From Pseudomonas sp. RSB 5.4 (GTDB lineage: Bacteria > Pseudomonadota > Gammaproteobacteria > Pseudomonadales > Pseudomonadaceae), in contig NZ_CP146986.1 in the NCBI RefSeq assembly GCF_037126175.1, forward strand, positions 4,597,001 to 4,661,000: 64,000 bases of DNA, read 5' to 3'. Shown one piece after another: positions 37,980 to 45,902 of the stretch (position 1 is its first letter; the number at the start of each line of letters is the position of its first letter). The notes below the pieces were generated by a model. The model made no database searches. It was not told where the DNA came from and saw nothing but the letters and a program-made list of their open reading frames with translations. The position numbers and the translations under genes were made by a program.

Positions 37980-38918
37980 ATGGAAACCCGAGCCCATCAT
38001 GTGTTGATCGGCCTGTTCTCAGTGATTGTCGTGGCAGGCGCCCTGCTCTTCGGCCTGTGGCTGGCCAAGTCCAGCGTCGACAGCGAGTTCAAGGATTATG
38101 AAGTGGTCTTCAACGAGGCGGTCAGCGGCCTGTCCAAGGGCAGCCCCGTGCAGTACAGCGGGATCAAGGTCGGTGACGTGGTCAGCCTGCGTCTCGACCC
38201 GAAAGACCCCCGCCGGGTGCTGGCGCGGATTCGTCTGGGAGGTGATACCCCGGTCAAGGAAGACACCCAGGCCAAACTGGCGCTGGCCGGGATCACCGGC
38301 ACTTCGATCATCCAGCTCAGCGGCGGCACCCCGGAGAGCCCGAAACTGCGCGGGCATGACGGCGAATTGCCGACCATCGTCGCGGCGCCCTCGCCCATTT
38401 CCCGGCTGCTCAACGACAGCAACGACCTGATGACCGGCATCACCGCGCTGCTGAACAATGCCAACCAGATGTTTTCCCCGGAGAACGTCGAGCGCGTCAG
38501 CAACACCCTGGCGCACCTGGAGCAAACCACCGGTTCGATCAACGATCAGCGCGGCGACCTGCGTCAGGCCATGCAGCAACTGGCGAGCGTCGGCAAGCAG
38601 GCCGGCAGCATGCTCGAGCAAACCTCGGCGTTGATGCGCAACGCCAATGGTCTGCTCAACGATCAGGGCAAGCAGGCGCTGGGCAGTGCCGAGCAGGCGA
38701 TGAAGTCGCTGGAACAGAGCAGCGCCACCATCAACGGCTTGCTCAGCAAGAACCAGAACTCGCTCGACAACGGCCTGCAGGGCCTCAATGGCCTGGCCCC
38801 GGCGATCCGCGAACTGCGCGAAACCCTGACTTCGCTGCGCGGCATTTCCCAACGCCTTGAGGCCAACCCCAGCGGCTACCTGCTGGGCAGTGACAAGAAC
38901 AAGGAATTCACCCCATGA
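37980..38918 (+). CDS. MCE-domain substrate-binding protein (MlaD-like)
   Basis: A 312-residue inner-membrane protein facing the periplasm. One N-terminal helix (VLIGLFSVIVVAGALLFGLWLA, residues about 8-29) is followed by an MCE domain (about 40-120, FNEAVSGLSKGSPVQYSGIKVGDV). The rest is a long helical, Gln/Asn-rich region (about 150-300) that would form the tube or needle of the MCE hexamer. ATG 37980 is one base after the ATPase stop. Confidence 0.94.
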   Translation: METRAHHVLIGLFSVIVVAGALLFGLWLAKSSVDSEFKDYEVVFNEAVSGLSKGSPVQYSGIKVGDVVSLRLDPKDPRRVLARIRLGGDTPVKEDTQAKLALAGITGTSIIQLSGGTPESPKLRGHDGELPTIVAAPSPISRLLNDSNDLMTGITALLNNANQMFSPENVERVSNTLAHLEQTTGSINDQRGDLRQAMQQLASVGKQAGSMLEQTSALMRNANGLLNDQGKQALGSAEQAMKSLEQSSATINGLLSKNQNSLDNGLQGLNGLAPAIRELRETLTSLRGISQRLEANPSGYLLGSDKNKEFTP

Positions 38919-39541
38919 AGCTGACTCACTTCGCTCTCCTCGCCAGTTTCTCGCTGCTCTCGGCGTGCTCGATCCTGCCCAAGGCCGAGCCTTCGGACGT
39001 CTATCGCCTGCCCGCCGCGCAAGCGCCCGCCTCGGCCAGCTCAGCGGCGACCCAGCACTGGTCGCTGCGTCTGAACAAGTTGCAGGCCAGCGAAGCGCTG
39101 AACCGGCCAAACATCGCGGTGATTCCACAGGGTGACGTGATCAGCAGCTACAAGGCTTCGCGCTGGAGCGATCCGGCGCCGGTGCTGGTGCGTAATCGGC
39201 TGCTGGATGGCTTTGCCCGGGATGGTCGGGTGACGCTGCTCAGTACCGATGACAGCAACTTCGCGGCGGATCTGGAACTGGGTGGCAGCTTGCAGGCGTT
39301 TCAGACCGAGTATCAGGGCAATCAGGCCAGCGTCGTGGTGCGCGTCGATGCGTTGCTGGTGCGCGGCTATGACCAGAAGATCCTCGCCAGCCGCCGCTTC
39401 GAAGAGCGTCAGCCTCTGAATGATGTGCAGGTGCCAGCGGTGGTGGCTGGGTTTGGGCAGGCCAGTGATCGGTTGACGGCCAAGGTCGTCGCCTGGGCTG
39501 TTCAGCAAGGCCAGCAATTCACCCAACAACCCAGACCTTAA
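38915..39541 (+). CDS. ABC-type transport auxiliary lipoprotein (PqiC-like)
   Basis: A 208-residue outer-membrane lipoprotein; signal peptide with lipobox LLSACS puts the lipidated Cys near residue 19. The remainder fits the PqiC/YmbA (DUF330 or ABC_trans_aux) fold: NRPNIAVIPQGDVISSYKASRWSDPAPVL. It is the last gene of the operon, overlapping the MCE gene by 4 bp (ATGA). By analogy with PqiABC it receives lipid at the outer membrane side. Confidence 0.9.
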   Translation: MKLTHFALLASFSLLSACSILPKAEPSDVYRLPAAQAPASASSAATQHWSLRLNKLQASEALNRPNIAVIPQGDVISSYKASRWSDPAPVLVRNRLLDGFARDGRVTLLSTDDSNFAADLELGGSLQAFQTEYQGNQASVVVRVDALLVRGYDQKILASRRFEERQPLNDVQVPAVVAGFGQASDRLTAKVVAWAVQQGQQFTQQPRP

Positions 39542-39558
39542 ACCTTGTGCATAACCCC

Positions 39559-39648
39559 TGTGGGAGCGGGCTTGCTCGCGAAGGCGGTGTGTCAGGCAAT
39601 GCATCCATCGACTGACACGCCCTTTTCGCGAGCAAGCCCGCTCCCACA
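39559..39648. repeat. REP doublet, wide spacing
   Basis: Units TGTGGGAGCGGGCTTGCTCG.. (39559-39580) and the inverse (39627-39648), with GGTGTGTCA...TGACACGCC in the centre. It lies between the convergent MCE operon and the Gate-domain gene. Confidence 0.9.
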
Positions 39649-39662
39649 ATGGGGATTTGTGG

Positions 39663-40892
39663 TTAACCGAAGAACCAGTAGCAGACGCCAATCGCGCCGA
39701 GCACGCCAGCCAGTTCCGCCAGCAGCGCGCAACCTACCGCATGCCGCGCCCGCTGAATCCCCACCGCACCGAAATACACTGCCAGCACATAGAAGGTTGT
39801 CTCGGTGCTGCCCTGAATCGTCGCCGCGACCAGTGCCGGGAAGCTGTCGACGCCGGAGGTCTTCATGGTCTCGATCAGCATCGCCCGTGCGGCGCTGCCG
39901 GAAAACGGTTTGACCATCGCGGTCGGCAACGCATCGACAAAACGCGTGTCCCAACCGGCCCACTGCACCAGATGCCGAATGCCGTCGAGGCCGAAGTCCA
40001 GCGCTCCCGAAGCACGCAGCACGCCAATCGCGCAGAGCATCGCCACCAGATACGGCAGCAGGTTCTTGGCGACGTCGAAACCCTCCTTCGCGCCCTCGAC
40101 GAACGCCTCGTAAACCTTGACCTTGCGTAACGCGCCGATCACCAGGAACAGCATGATCAGGCCGAACAGCGTCAGGTTGCCGAGGATCGACGACAGTCCG
40201 GCCAGCGCTGTGGCCGACATCGTCGCCAGCAGCGCCATGAAGCCGCCGAGGATCAGTGCGCCGGGAATCAGATAGGCCAGCACCACCGGGTCCCAGATAC
40301 GCAGGCGCTGCATGAACGCCACCGAGAGGAAGCCGACGATGGTCGAGCAACTGGTCGCCAGCAGGATCGGCAGAAACACCAGGGTCGGGTCCGGCGCGCC
40401 TTGCTGGGCGCGGTACATGAAGATCGTCACCGGCAGCAGGGTCAGCGACGAGGCGTTGAGCACCAGGAACAGGATCTGCGCGTTGCTGGCGATGGTCGCG
40501 CTGGGATTGAGCTCTTGCAGCGCTTTCATGGCCTTGAGGCCGATCGGCGTGGCGGCGTTGTCCAGCCCCAGACCGTTGGCGGCGAAGTTCAGGGTGATCA
40601 GGCCCAGTGCCGGGTGACCGGCCGGGACTTCCGGCATCAGCCGCAGAAACAGCGGGCCGAGCACCTTGGCCAGCCATTCGACGATCCCGGCCTTCTCGGC
40701 GATGCGCAGAAAGCCCAGCCACAGGGTCAGCGTGCCGAACAGCAGCACCATGACCTCGACCGAGAGTTTGGCCATGGCGAAAATGCTTTCCACCATCGCC
40801 GCGAAAATCCCGGCGTTGCCACCGACCAGCCACTGCACCAGCGCAGATATTGCCGCCACGACGAAGAAGCCAAGCCACAGGCCATTAAGCAT
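39663..40892 (-). CDS. Nucleoside-recognition (Gate) domain membrane protein, SpmA-SpmB-like fusion
   Basis: A 409-residue membrane protein with about ten hydrophobic segments and two Gate domains. The N-terminal half has LITLNFAANGLGLDNAATPIGLKAMKAL and the C-terminal half has KPFSGSAARAMLIETM, which match SpmA and SpmB, the spore maturation proteins of Bacillus, joined in one chain. Pseudomonads do not sporulate; the substrate is unknown, and a transport role for nucleoside-like or lipid substrates is only a guess. It is downstream of gltP, separated by a REP doublet and a hairpin. Confidence 0.85.
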   Translation of the reverse strand: MLNGLWLGFFVVAAISALVQWLVGGNAGIFAAMVESIFAMAKLSVEVMVLLFGTLTLWLGFLRIAEKAGIVEWLAKVLGPLFLRLMPEVPAGHPALGLITLNFAANGLGLDNAATPIGLKAMKALQELNPSATIASNAQILFLVLNASSLTLLPVTIFMYRAQQGAPDPTLVFLPILLATSCSTIVGFLSVAFMQRLRIWDPVVLAYLIPGALILGGFMALLATMSATALAGLSSILGNLTLFGLIMLFLVIGALRKVKVYEAFVEGAKEGFDVAKNLLPYLVAMLCAIGVLRASGALDFGLDGIRHLVQWAGWDTRFVDALPTAMVKPFSGSAARAMLIETMKTSGVDSFPALVAATIQGSTETTFYVLAVYFGAVGIQRARHAVGCALLAELAGVLGAIGVCYWFFG

Positions 40893-40943
40893 CAGTCAAA
40901 TCCCCCGGAAGATGCGGCGAATGATAGCGGGGTCGCCAGAAAC

Positions 40944-40973
40944 GACAAACCCCGGATTGCTCCGGGGTTTGTC
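40944..40973. terminator. Hairpin between gltP and the Gate gene
   Basis: A perfect 13-bp stem GACAAACCCCGGA/TCCGGGGTTTGTC with loop TTGC. On the minus strand it is followed by GTTTCT, only a weak T run. It probably ends transcription of gltP, with the REP doublet between. Confidence 0.7.
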
Positions 40974-40994
40974 GGTAAGGCTTGCATCAGTCAC

Positions 40995-41084
40995 TGTGGG
41001 AGCGAGCTTGCTCGCGAAGGCGGTGTGTCAATCAACATAATTGTTGGATGTGCCGGCCTCTTCGCGAGCAAGCCCGCTCCCACA
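40995..41084. repeat. REP doublet, wide spacing
   Basis: Units 40995-41016 (TGTGGGAGCGAGCTTGCTCG..) and 41063-41084 (inverted), just downstream of the gltP stop. Confidence 0.9.
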
Positions 41085-41096
41085 AGGGTGTTTGCA

Positions 41097-42428
41097 TTAT
41101 GGCTTGGAGATCTCGCCAGCCGGCAGTTTTTCCTTGCTGCGCCAGTGCGGCAGGGAGTTCCAGTAGCGCTCGCCCTTGGCGTCGTCGTACATGCCTTCCC
41201 AACGCGCGATAACCAGGACGGCCAAGGCGTTGCCGATCACGTTCAGTGCGGTACGCGCCATGTCCATGATGCGGTCGACACCGGCGATGAACGCCAGACC
41301 TTCCAGTGGGATACCCACGCTGCCCAGAGTCGCCAGCAGCACCACGAAGGACACGCCCGGTACGCCGGCGATGCCTTTGGAAGTGACCATCAGGGTCAGT
41401 ACCAGCAGCAGTTGCTGGCTGATCGACAGGTCGATGCCGTACAGCTGGGCAATGAAGATCGCGGCGATCGACTGGTACAGGGTCGAACCGTCGAGGTTGA
41501 ACGAGTAGCCGGTCGGTACCACGAAGGAGCAGATGGCTTTCGGTGCGCCGTAGGCTTCCATCTTCTCGATGACGCGTGGCAGCACGGTTTCCGAGGAGGC
41601 GGTGGAGTAAGCCAGGACCAGCTCATCCTTGAAGATGCGCATCAGCTTGATCACCGAGAAGCCGAACAGCTTGGCGATCAGGCCCAGCACCACGAAGGCG
41701 AAGAAAGCGATGGCGACGTAAACCAGGATCACCAGTTTGGCCAGCGGCAGCAGCGAGGCGAAGCCGAAGTTGGCCACGGTCACCGCGATCAGGGCGAACA
41801 CGCCGATCGGCGCGTAGTTCATGATCATGTGGGTGACTTTGAACATGCTTTCCGAGACGCCCTGGAACATCTTCACCAGCGGCTCGCGCAGGTCCGACTG
41901 CAGGCTCGACAGACCGAGACCGAACAGCACGGAGAAGAAGATGATCGGCAGCATCTCGCCGCGGGCCATGGCCGCGAAGATGTTCGACGGGATCAGGTTG
42001 AGGATGGTCTCGATGAACGCGTGTTCATGCTGCACTTCGGCGGCGGTCGCCTGGTACTTGGAGATATCCACTGTGCCCAGGGTGCTCATGTCGATGCCGG
42101 CGCCCGGGTGGAAGACGTTGGCCAGCACCAGACCGACGAGGATCGCGATGGTGGTGACGACTTCGAAGTAGATGATGGTCTTCAGGCCGATACGCCCGAG
42201 CTTCTTGGCGTCGCCCACGCCAGCAATGCCGACGATCAGGGAAGAGATGACGATCGGGATCACGATCATCTTGATCAGACGGATAAAGATATCGCCTGCC
42301 GGTTGCAGGACGTTGCTGATCCACCAGGCTTTCTCGGCACTGAAGTGGTTGAGCAACGCTCCGATTGCAATCCCTAATACCAGACCGATGAGGATCTGCC
42401 AGGCGAGGCTGAGTTTTGCCTTCTTCAT
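41097..42428 (-). CDS. gltP: Glutamate/aspartate:proton symporter
   Basis: A 443-residue dicarboxylate/amino acid:cation symporter. Family signatures are present: the serine-rich re-entrant loop YSTASSETVLPRVIEKM, the NLDGSTLYQSIAAIFIAQ helix and ALNVIGNALAVLVIA near the end. ATG 42428 is preceded by AAGGGTAA; a further in-frame start 36 bp upstream gives no family-like sequence. By gene order it matches PA5479, the start of the second syntenic block. A 700-bp regulatory region lies upstream. Confidence 0.93.
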   Translation of the reverse strand: MKKAKLSLAWQILIGLVLGIAIGALLNHFSAEKAWWISNVLQPAGDIFIRLIKMIVIPIVISSLIVGIAGVGDAKKLGRIGLKTIIYFEVVTTIAILVGLVLANVFHPGAGIDMSTLGTVDISKYQATAAEVQHEHAFIETILNLIPSNIFAAMARGEMLPIIFFSVLFGLGLSSLQSDLREPLVKMFQGVSESMFKVTHMIMNYAPIGVFALIAVTVANFGFASLLPLAKLVILVYVAIAFFAFVVLGLIAKLFGFSVIKLMRIFKDELVLAYSTASSETVLPRVIEKMEAYGAPKAICSFVVPTGYSFNLDGSTLYQSIAAIFIAQLYGIDLSISQQLLLVLTLMVTSKGIAGVPGVSFVVLLATLGSVGIPLEGLAFIAGVDRIMDMARTALNVIGNALAVLVIARWEGMYDDAKGERYWNSLPHWRSKEKLPAGEISKP

Positions 42429-43092
42429 TATCTTTACCCTTACTTGCGTTTGACTCAGGCACATGCAGGAACTGGAACGCTCTTTCAGCGGAAAAGTCTG
42501 TGCATCTGCCTCCGTATAAGGTGCCCCGAAGCGCGTGTTTACGGCTCTTCGGCAGGCGAAAAAAGGCGCAACTATTCCGATGCAAGGTTGCGCCGTCTAA
42601 TGCCGTAAACGCCTACCCTATGCCGAATCGGCATGAGCTTTTTTAAATGAAACTGGCGTCCCAACCGGTTCGATTACGACATTTCAGCCGGCATAAGTGC
42701 CGTGAACCGGCCATTACAGCCGAGGTTGGTTATTTTTTGAACGAGTGAATTCGTCGGAAAATTTAGGAAAAAGCCTACATTTGCAGACTAGATCTCCCAC
42801 TGTTTAAAGGGACTCTTTCTCGATATACGGTCGCCAGGAAACACCGCGAAATGTTTTCGCGCGCAGTGTGAGGCATTAAAAGACGAGCAGGACGCTCTAG
42901 ATCAATGTTTTTGCATCGGACAAAGCTCAGCGCAAGTCCGTCGAACCGCTGTGGGTCGGCGAACCTGCGTCGCAGCTTTTACCCTGACCCGGCCCTCGCG
43001 CAGGCACTCCCTGTACCCGTAGGTCACTCCGACCCTGTAACAGTCAGAACGTCCCGGCCCCCTGGTCATGCGCCGGCCTTCCTCGGGCAGGC
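42429..43092. other. Long intergenic region upstream of gltP
   Basis: About 660 bp with no gene that I can support. It includes a terminator-like hairpin (42620-42644, plus strand), a hairpin CGCGAAA-TGT-TTTCGCG (42845-42861), a short palindrome TAGG-AAAAAG-CCTA (42764-42777) and an AT-rich stretch around 42730-42790. It should hold the gltP promoter; I looked for a sigma-54 -24/-12 pair and did not find a convincing one. A small RNA on the plus strand is possible. Confidence 0.5.
42620..42644 (+). terminator. Terminator-like hairpin in the gltP upstream region
   Basis: ATGCCG (42620-42625) pairs with CGGCAT (42629-42634), extended by two pairs with one bulge, followed by GAGC and six T. No gene on the plus strand lies upstream of it, so if functional it would end an unannotated short transcript. 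Confidence 0.4.
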
Positions 43093-43100
43093 GCAATAAA

Positions 43101-43119
43101 GGGCAGCGGGGCGCTGCCC
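43101..43119 (-). terminator. Terminator of the Ivy/DUF1328 unit
   Basis: GGGCAGCG/CGCTGCCC stem with a 3-nt loop, followed on the minus strand by TTTATT. It lies 11 bp past the stop codon of the Ivy gene. Confidence 0.8.
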
Positions 43120-43130
43120 TCATGTTCGAA

Positions 43131-43595
43131 TCAGTACCAGTTCGGATCTTTCTTCAGCGTTTCCATCAACAGGTTCTGCATGCCCTGATCCGGTTTGCCG
43201 AGGAAGCGGTAGGTCGCATGTCGCGTGGGCGACTTGTCGGCCGGCAGTCCTTCGGGCACATCGACGAGCATGGCGTACGCATCTTTCTTGTCGAAGCTGA
43301 AAGCCACGATCAAGCGGTGGTTGAGGCACTTGTCTGCGGATTCGCAGAGCGGCCCGACCAGATACTTGTCGCCATCTTCAGTCACAGCATTCATCTGCTG
43401 GTCTGGCGTACCGGACAGGTTCATCACCCATTCCGGCAGGCGCTCTTCATGCTTCACAATGCCTTGCCAGGTTTCCCGGTATTGCGGGTCGGAGCTGAGC
43501 AGCTCGTTGACCCGCGCCTGGCCATCATTGGCCGCCATCGCCATGGCACTACCGCCCAGAAGCAGGGCGGCTGCCAGTGTCTTTAAAGCAATCAT
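43131..43595 (-). CDS. Ivy-type C-type lysozyme inhibitor
   Basis: A 154-residue periplasmic protein with a signal peptide (cut near residue 22, AMAA). The two cysteines in CESADKC correspond to the CKPHDC loop of Ivy, which inserts into the lysozyme active site; LIVAFSFDKKDAYAMLVDVPEG is the following conserved strand pair. The loop lacks the usual His, so inhibition strength may differ. Gene order matches PA5481. Downstream of DUF1328 by two bases and probably cotranscribed. Confidence 0.8.
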   Translation of the reverse strand: MIALKTLAAALLLGGSAMAMAANDGQARVNELLSSDPQYRETWQGIVKHEERLPEWVMNLSGTPDQQMNAVTEDGDKYLVGPLCESADKCLNHRLIVAFSFDKKDAYAMLVDVPEGLPADKSPTRHATYRFLGKPDQGMQNLLMETLKKDPNWY

Positions 43596-43597
43596 CG

Positions 43598-43834
<237 letters not shown>

Positions 43835-44119
43835 TCAGAAAACCCAGCGCTCTTCACGTGGCAGTTGATCCAGCGGCTGTGGCTGATCGACATCCATCAT
43901 GCGCATCGAGGCGCTTTCGGCCTGACTGCTGCTGACGGCGCTGAAGTGCGTCTGCGTGCTGTGTTGAATCGAGATCAGTGGCTCAGGCTTCTGGCTGTTT
44001 TCCCAGCTCAGGTATTGCTGGCAAGCGATCAGGGTGATCAACAGCGCAAGTACGCCAAACAGGCCTTGCTGAATATGCAGTGGCGAGATACGCACTTGGG
44101 CGGCACGTTGGCGAGTCAT
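43835..44119 (-). CDS. Small single-pass membrane protein, hypothetical
   Basis: A 94-residue protein with a basic N-terminus (MTRQRAAQVRISPLHI), one hydrophobic helix (GLFGVLALLITLIAC) and a Ser/Gln-rich tail with HSTQTHFSAVSSSQAESAS. No recognisable domain. It sits between the DUF1328 gene and algB, as PA5482 does in P. aeruginosa. A type II membrane protein with a periplasmic tail is likely. Confidence 0.6.
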   Translation of the reverse strand: MTRQRAAQVRISPLHIQQGLFGVLALLITLIACQQYLSWENSQKPEPLISIQHSTQTHFSAVSSSQAESASMRMMDVDQPQPLDQLPREERWVF

Positions 44120-44545
44120 CCTGGGTTCCTCACTCTTATTCGGTTGGGGCAGGGGAATCTGCCCGGGCTGAATGAGTTATTGCAGGCTGCATGCCAGTTT
44201 TTTATTTGAAAAATATTCAATAAAATCAAGAAGTTATAAGTGATGAAAATTCAGCGACGGACGCATCCTGCACGATGGGTCGTCTGCGGTCGTGCGGAAT
44301 GCACGATTATTTCGTAGGAGATTTCATTCTTATTGAATTGAGAGCACGTCGCGGATGTCAGAAAAGTACGCAGGGAACCCCCTGCAAATCGGTGATTGTT
44401 TAAAAACCCAACAAAATCAATGGATTGGCCGTTAAAGCAGGAGAGAGCTACCCTCCTATGGCTCGCATCGTTCAGAATCAACCATGCAACTTGCCCGATT
44501 TTTCCGGGACTAACCCAAGATCAATCACTATGGAGCGTAGGAAAA
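44120..44545. promoter_or_regulatory. algB upstream region with a 17-bp palindrome
   Basis: A 426-bp non-coding region between divergent genes. An AT-rich stretch (44205-44245) is followed by TCGTGC-GGAAT-GCACGA (44290-44306), a perfect 6-bp inverted repeat with a third TGCACGA at 44269-44275. This looks like an operator with two sites. The leader downstream (about 44310-44545) shows no clear structure. No firm -10/-35 pair was identified. Confidence 0.45.
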
Positions 44546-45892
44546 ATGGAATCTGCCACTGAGCATCAAGGCCGCATTCTGCTGGTGGACGACGAGTCCG
44601 CCATCCTGCGAACCTTTCGTTACTGCCTCGAAGACGAAGGTTATACGGTGGCCACCGCCAACAGCGCGGCCCAGGCTGAGGCATTGTTGCAACGCCAGGT
44701 GTTCGACCTGTGCTTCCTTGATTTGCGTCTGGGTGAAGACAACGGTCTCGATGTACTGGCGCAGATGCGCGTTCAGGCGCCGTGGATGCGGGTGGTGATC
44801 GTCACCGCGCACTCGGCAGTCGATACCGCGGTGGACGCAATCCAGGCGGGCGCCGCCGATTATCTGGTCAAACCGTGCAGCCCCGACCAGTTGCGTCTGG
44901 CCACCGCCAAGCAACTGGAAGTGCGCCAGCTCTCGGCGCGCCTGGAAGCGCTCGAAGGCGAGATCCGCAAACCCAAGGATGGCCTCGATTCCCACAGCCC
45001 GGCGATGAAAGTCGTGCTGGAAACCGCACGTCAGGTCGCCGGTACCGACGCCAACATCCTTATCCTTGGCGAATCCGGCACGGGTAAGGGCGAGCTGGCC
45101 CGGGCCATTCACGGCTGGAGCAAGCGTGAGAAGAAATCCTGTGTGACCATCAACTGTCCGTCGCTGACCGCCGAGCTGATGGAAAGCGAGCTGTTCGGTC
45201 ACAGTCGCGGCGCGTTTACCGGCGCCAGCGAAAGCACGCTTGGTCGAGTCAATCAGGCTGACGGCGGTACGCTGTTTCTCGACGAGATCGGCGATTTTCC
45301 GCTGACATTGCAACCCAAGTTGCTGCGTTTTATTCAGGACAAGGAATACGAGCGGGTAGGGGATCCGGTGACCCGCCGCGCCGATGTGCGGATTCTCGCG
45401 GCGACCAACCTCAACCTCGAGGACATGGTGCGCGACGGGCGCTTCCGTGAAGACCTGTTGTATCGCCTCAACGTGATCACACTGCATCTGCCGCCACTGC
45501 GCGAGCGTGCCGAAGACATTCTGACCCTGGCTGACCGCTTCCTCGCGCGCTTCGTCAAAGAGTACGCGCGTCCGGCTCGCGGCTTCAGTGACGAGGCGCG
45601 GGAGGCGCTGCTGGGTTATCGCTGGCCGGGCAATATTCGCGAGCTGCGCAACGTGGTGGAGCGGGCGAGCATCATCTGCCCGCAGGAACGCGTGGAAATC
45701 AGCCACCTGGGCATGGCCGAGCAACCGGCGAACAACGCACCACGGGTCGGCGCGGCGCTGAGCCTCGATGAGCTGGAAAAAGCCCATATCGGTGCGGTGC
45801 TGGCGACAGCGGGCACCCTCGATCAGGCGGCGAAAACCCTGGGCATCGATGCGTCGACCCTGTATCGCAAGCGCAAGCAGTACAACCTGTGA
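44546..45892 (+). CDS. algB: Two-component response regulator AlgB (NtrC family)
   Basis: A 448-residue regulator activating alginate genes and controlling virulence traits. The receiver domain (about 10-125) has D15-D16, D59 and K109; the AAA+ domain has Walker A GESGTGKG (175-182), the GAFTGA loop (222-227) normally used to contact sigma-54, and Walker B GTLFLDEIGD (241-250). A Fis-type helix-turn-helix ends the protein (DQAAKTLGIDASTLYRKRKQY). ATG 44546 follows GTAGGAAAA. P. aeruginosa AlgB has 449 residues. Operon with kinB, 10 bp apart. Confidence 0.96.
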   Translation: MESATEHQGRILLVDDESAILRTFRYCLEDEGYTVATANSAAQAEALLQRQVFDLCFLDLRLGEDNGLDVLAQMRVQAPWMRVVIVTAHSAVDTAVDAIQAGAADYLVKPCSPDQLRLATAKQLEVRQLSARLEALEGEIRKPKDGLDSHSPAMKVVLETARQVAGTDANILILGESGTGKGELARAIHGWSKREKKSCVTINCPSLTAELMESELFGHSRGAFTGASESTLGRVNQADGGTLFLDEIGDFPLTLQPKLLRFIQDKEYERVGDPVTRRADVRILAATNLNLEDMVRDGRFREDLLYRLNVITLHLPPLRERAEDILTLADRFLARFVKEYARPARGFSDEAREALLGYRWPGNIRELRNVVERASIICPQERVEISHLGMAEQPANNAPRVGAALSLDELEKAHIGAVLATAGTLDQAAKTLGIDASTLYRKRKQYNL

Positions 45893-45902
45893 GCGCCCGA
45901 CG

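Noticed and set aside
40401..42377. 658-codon plus-strand frame, and similar long frames at 28909-30258 and 31516-32949
   Set aside because: These are His/Gln/Asp-rich antisense shadows of gltP, the CitMHS gene and the Na/Pi gene, which have clear family motifs.
42429..42720. Sigma-54 promoter for gltP
   Set aside because: I looked for GG-N10-GC pairs on the minus strand. The nearest had wrong spacing (9 or 7) or wrong bases, so none is claimed.
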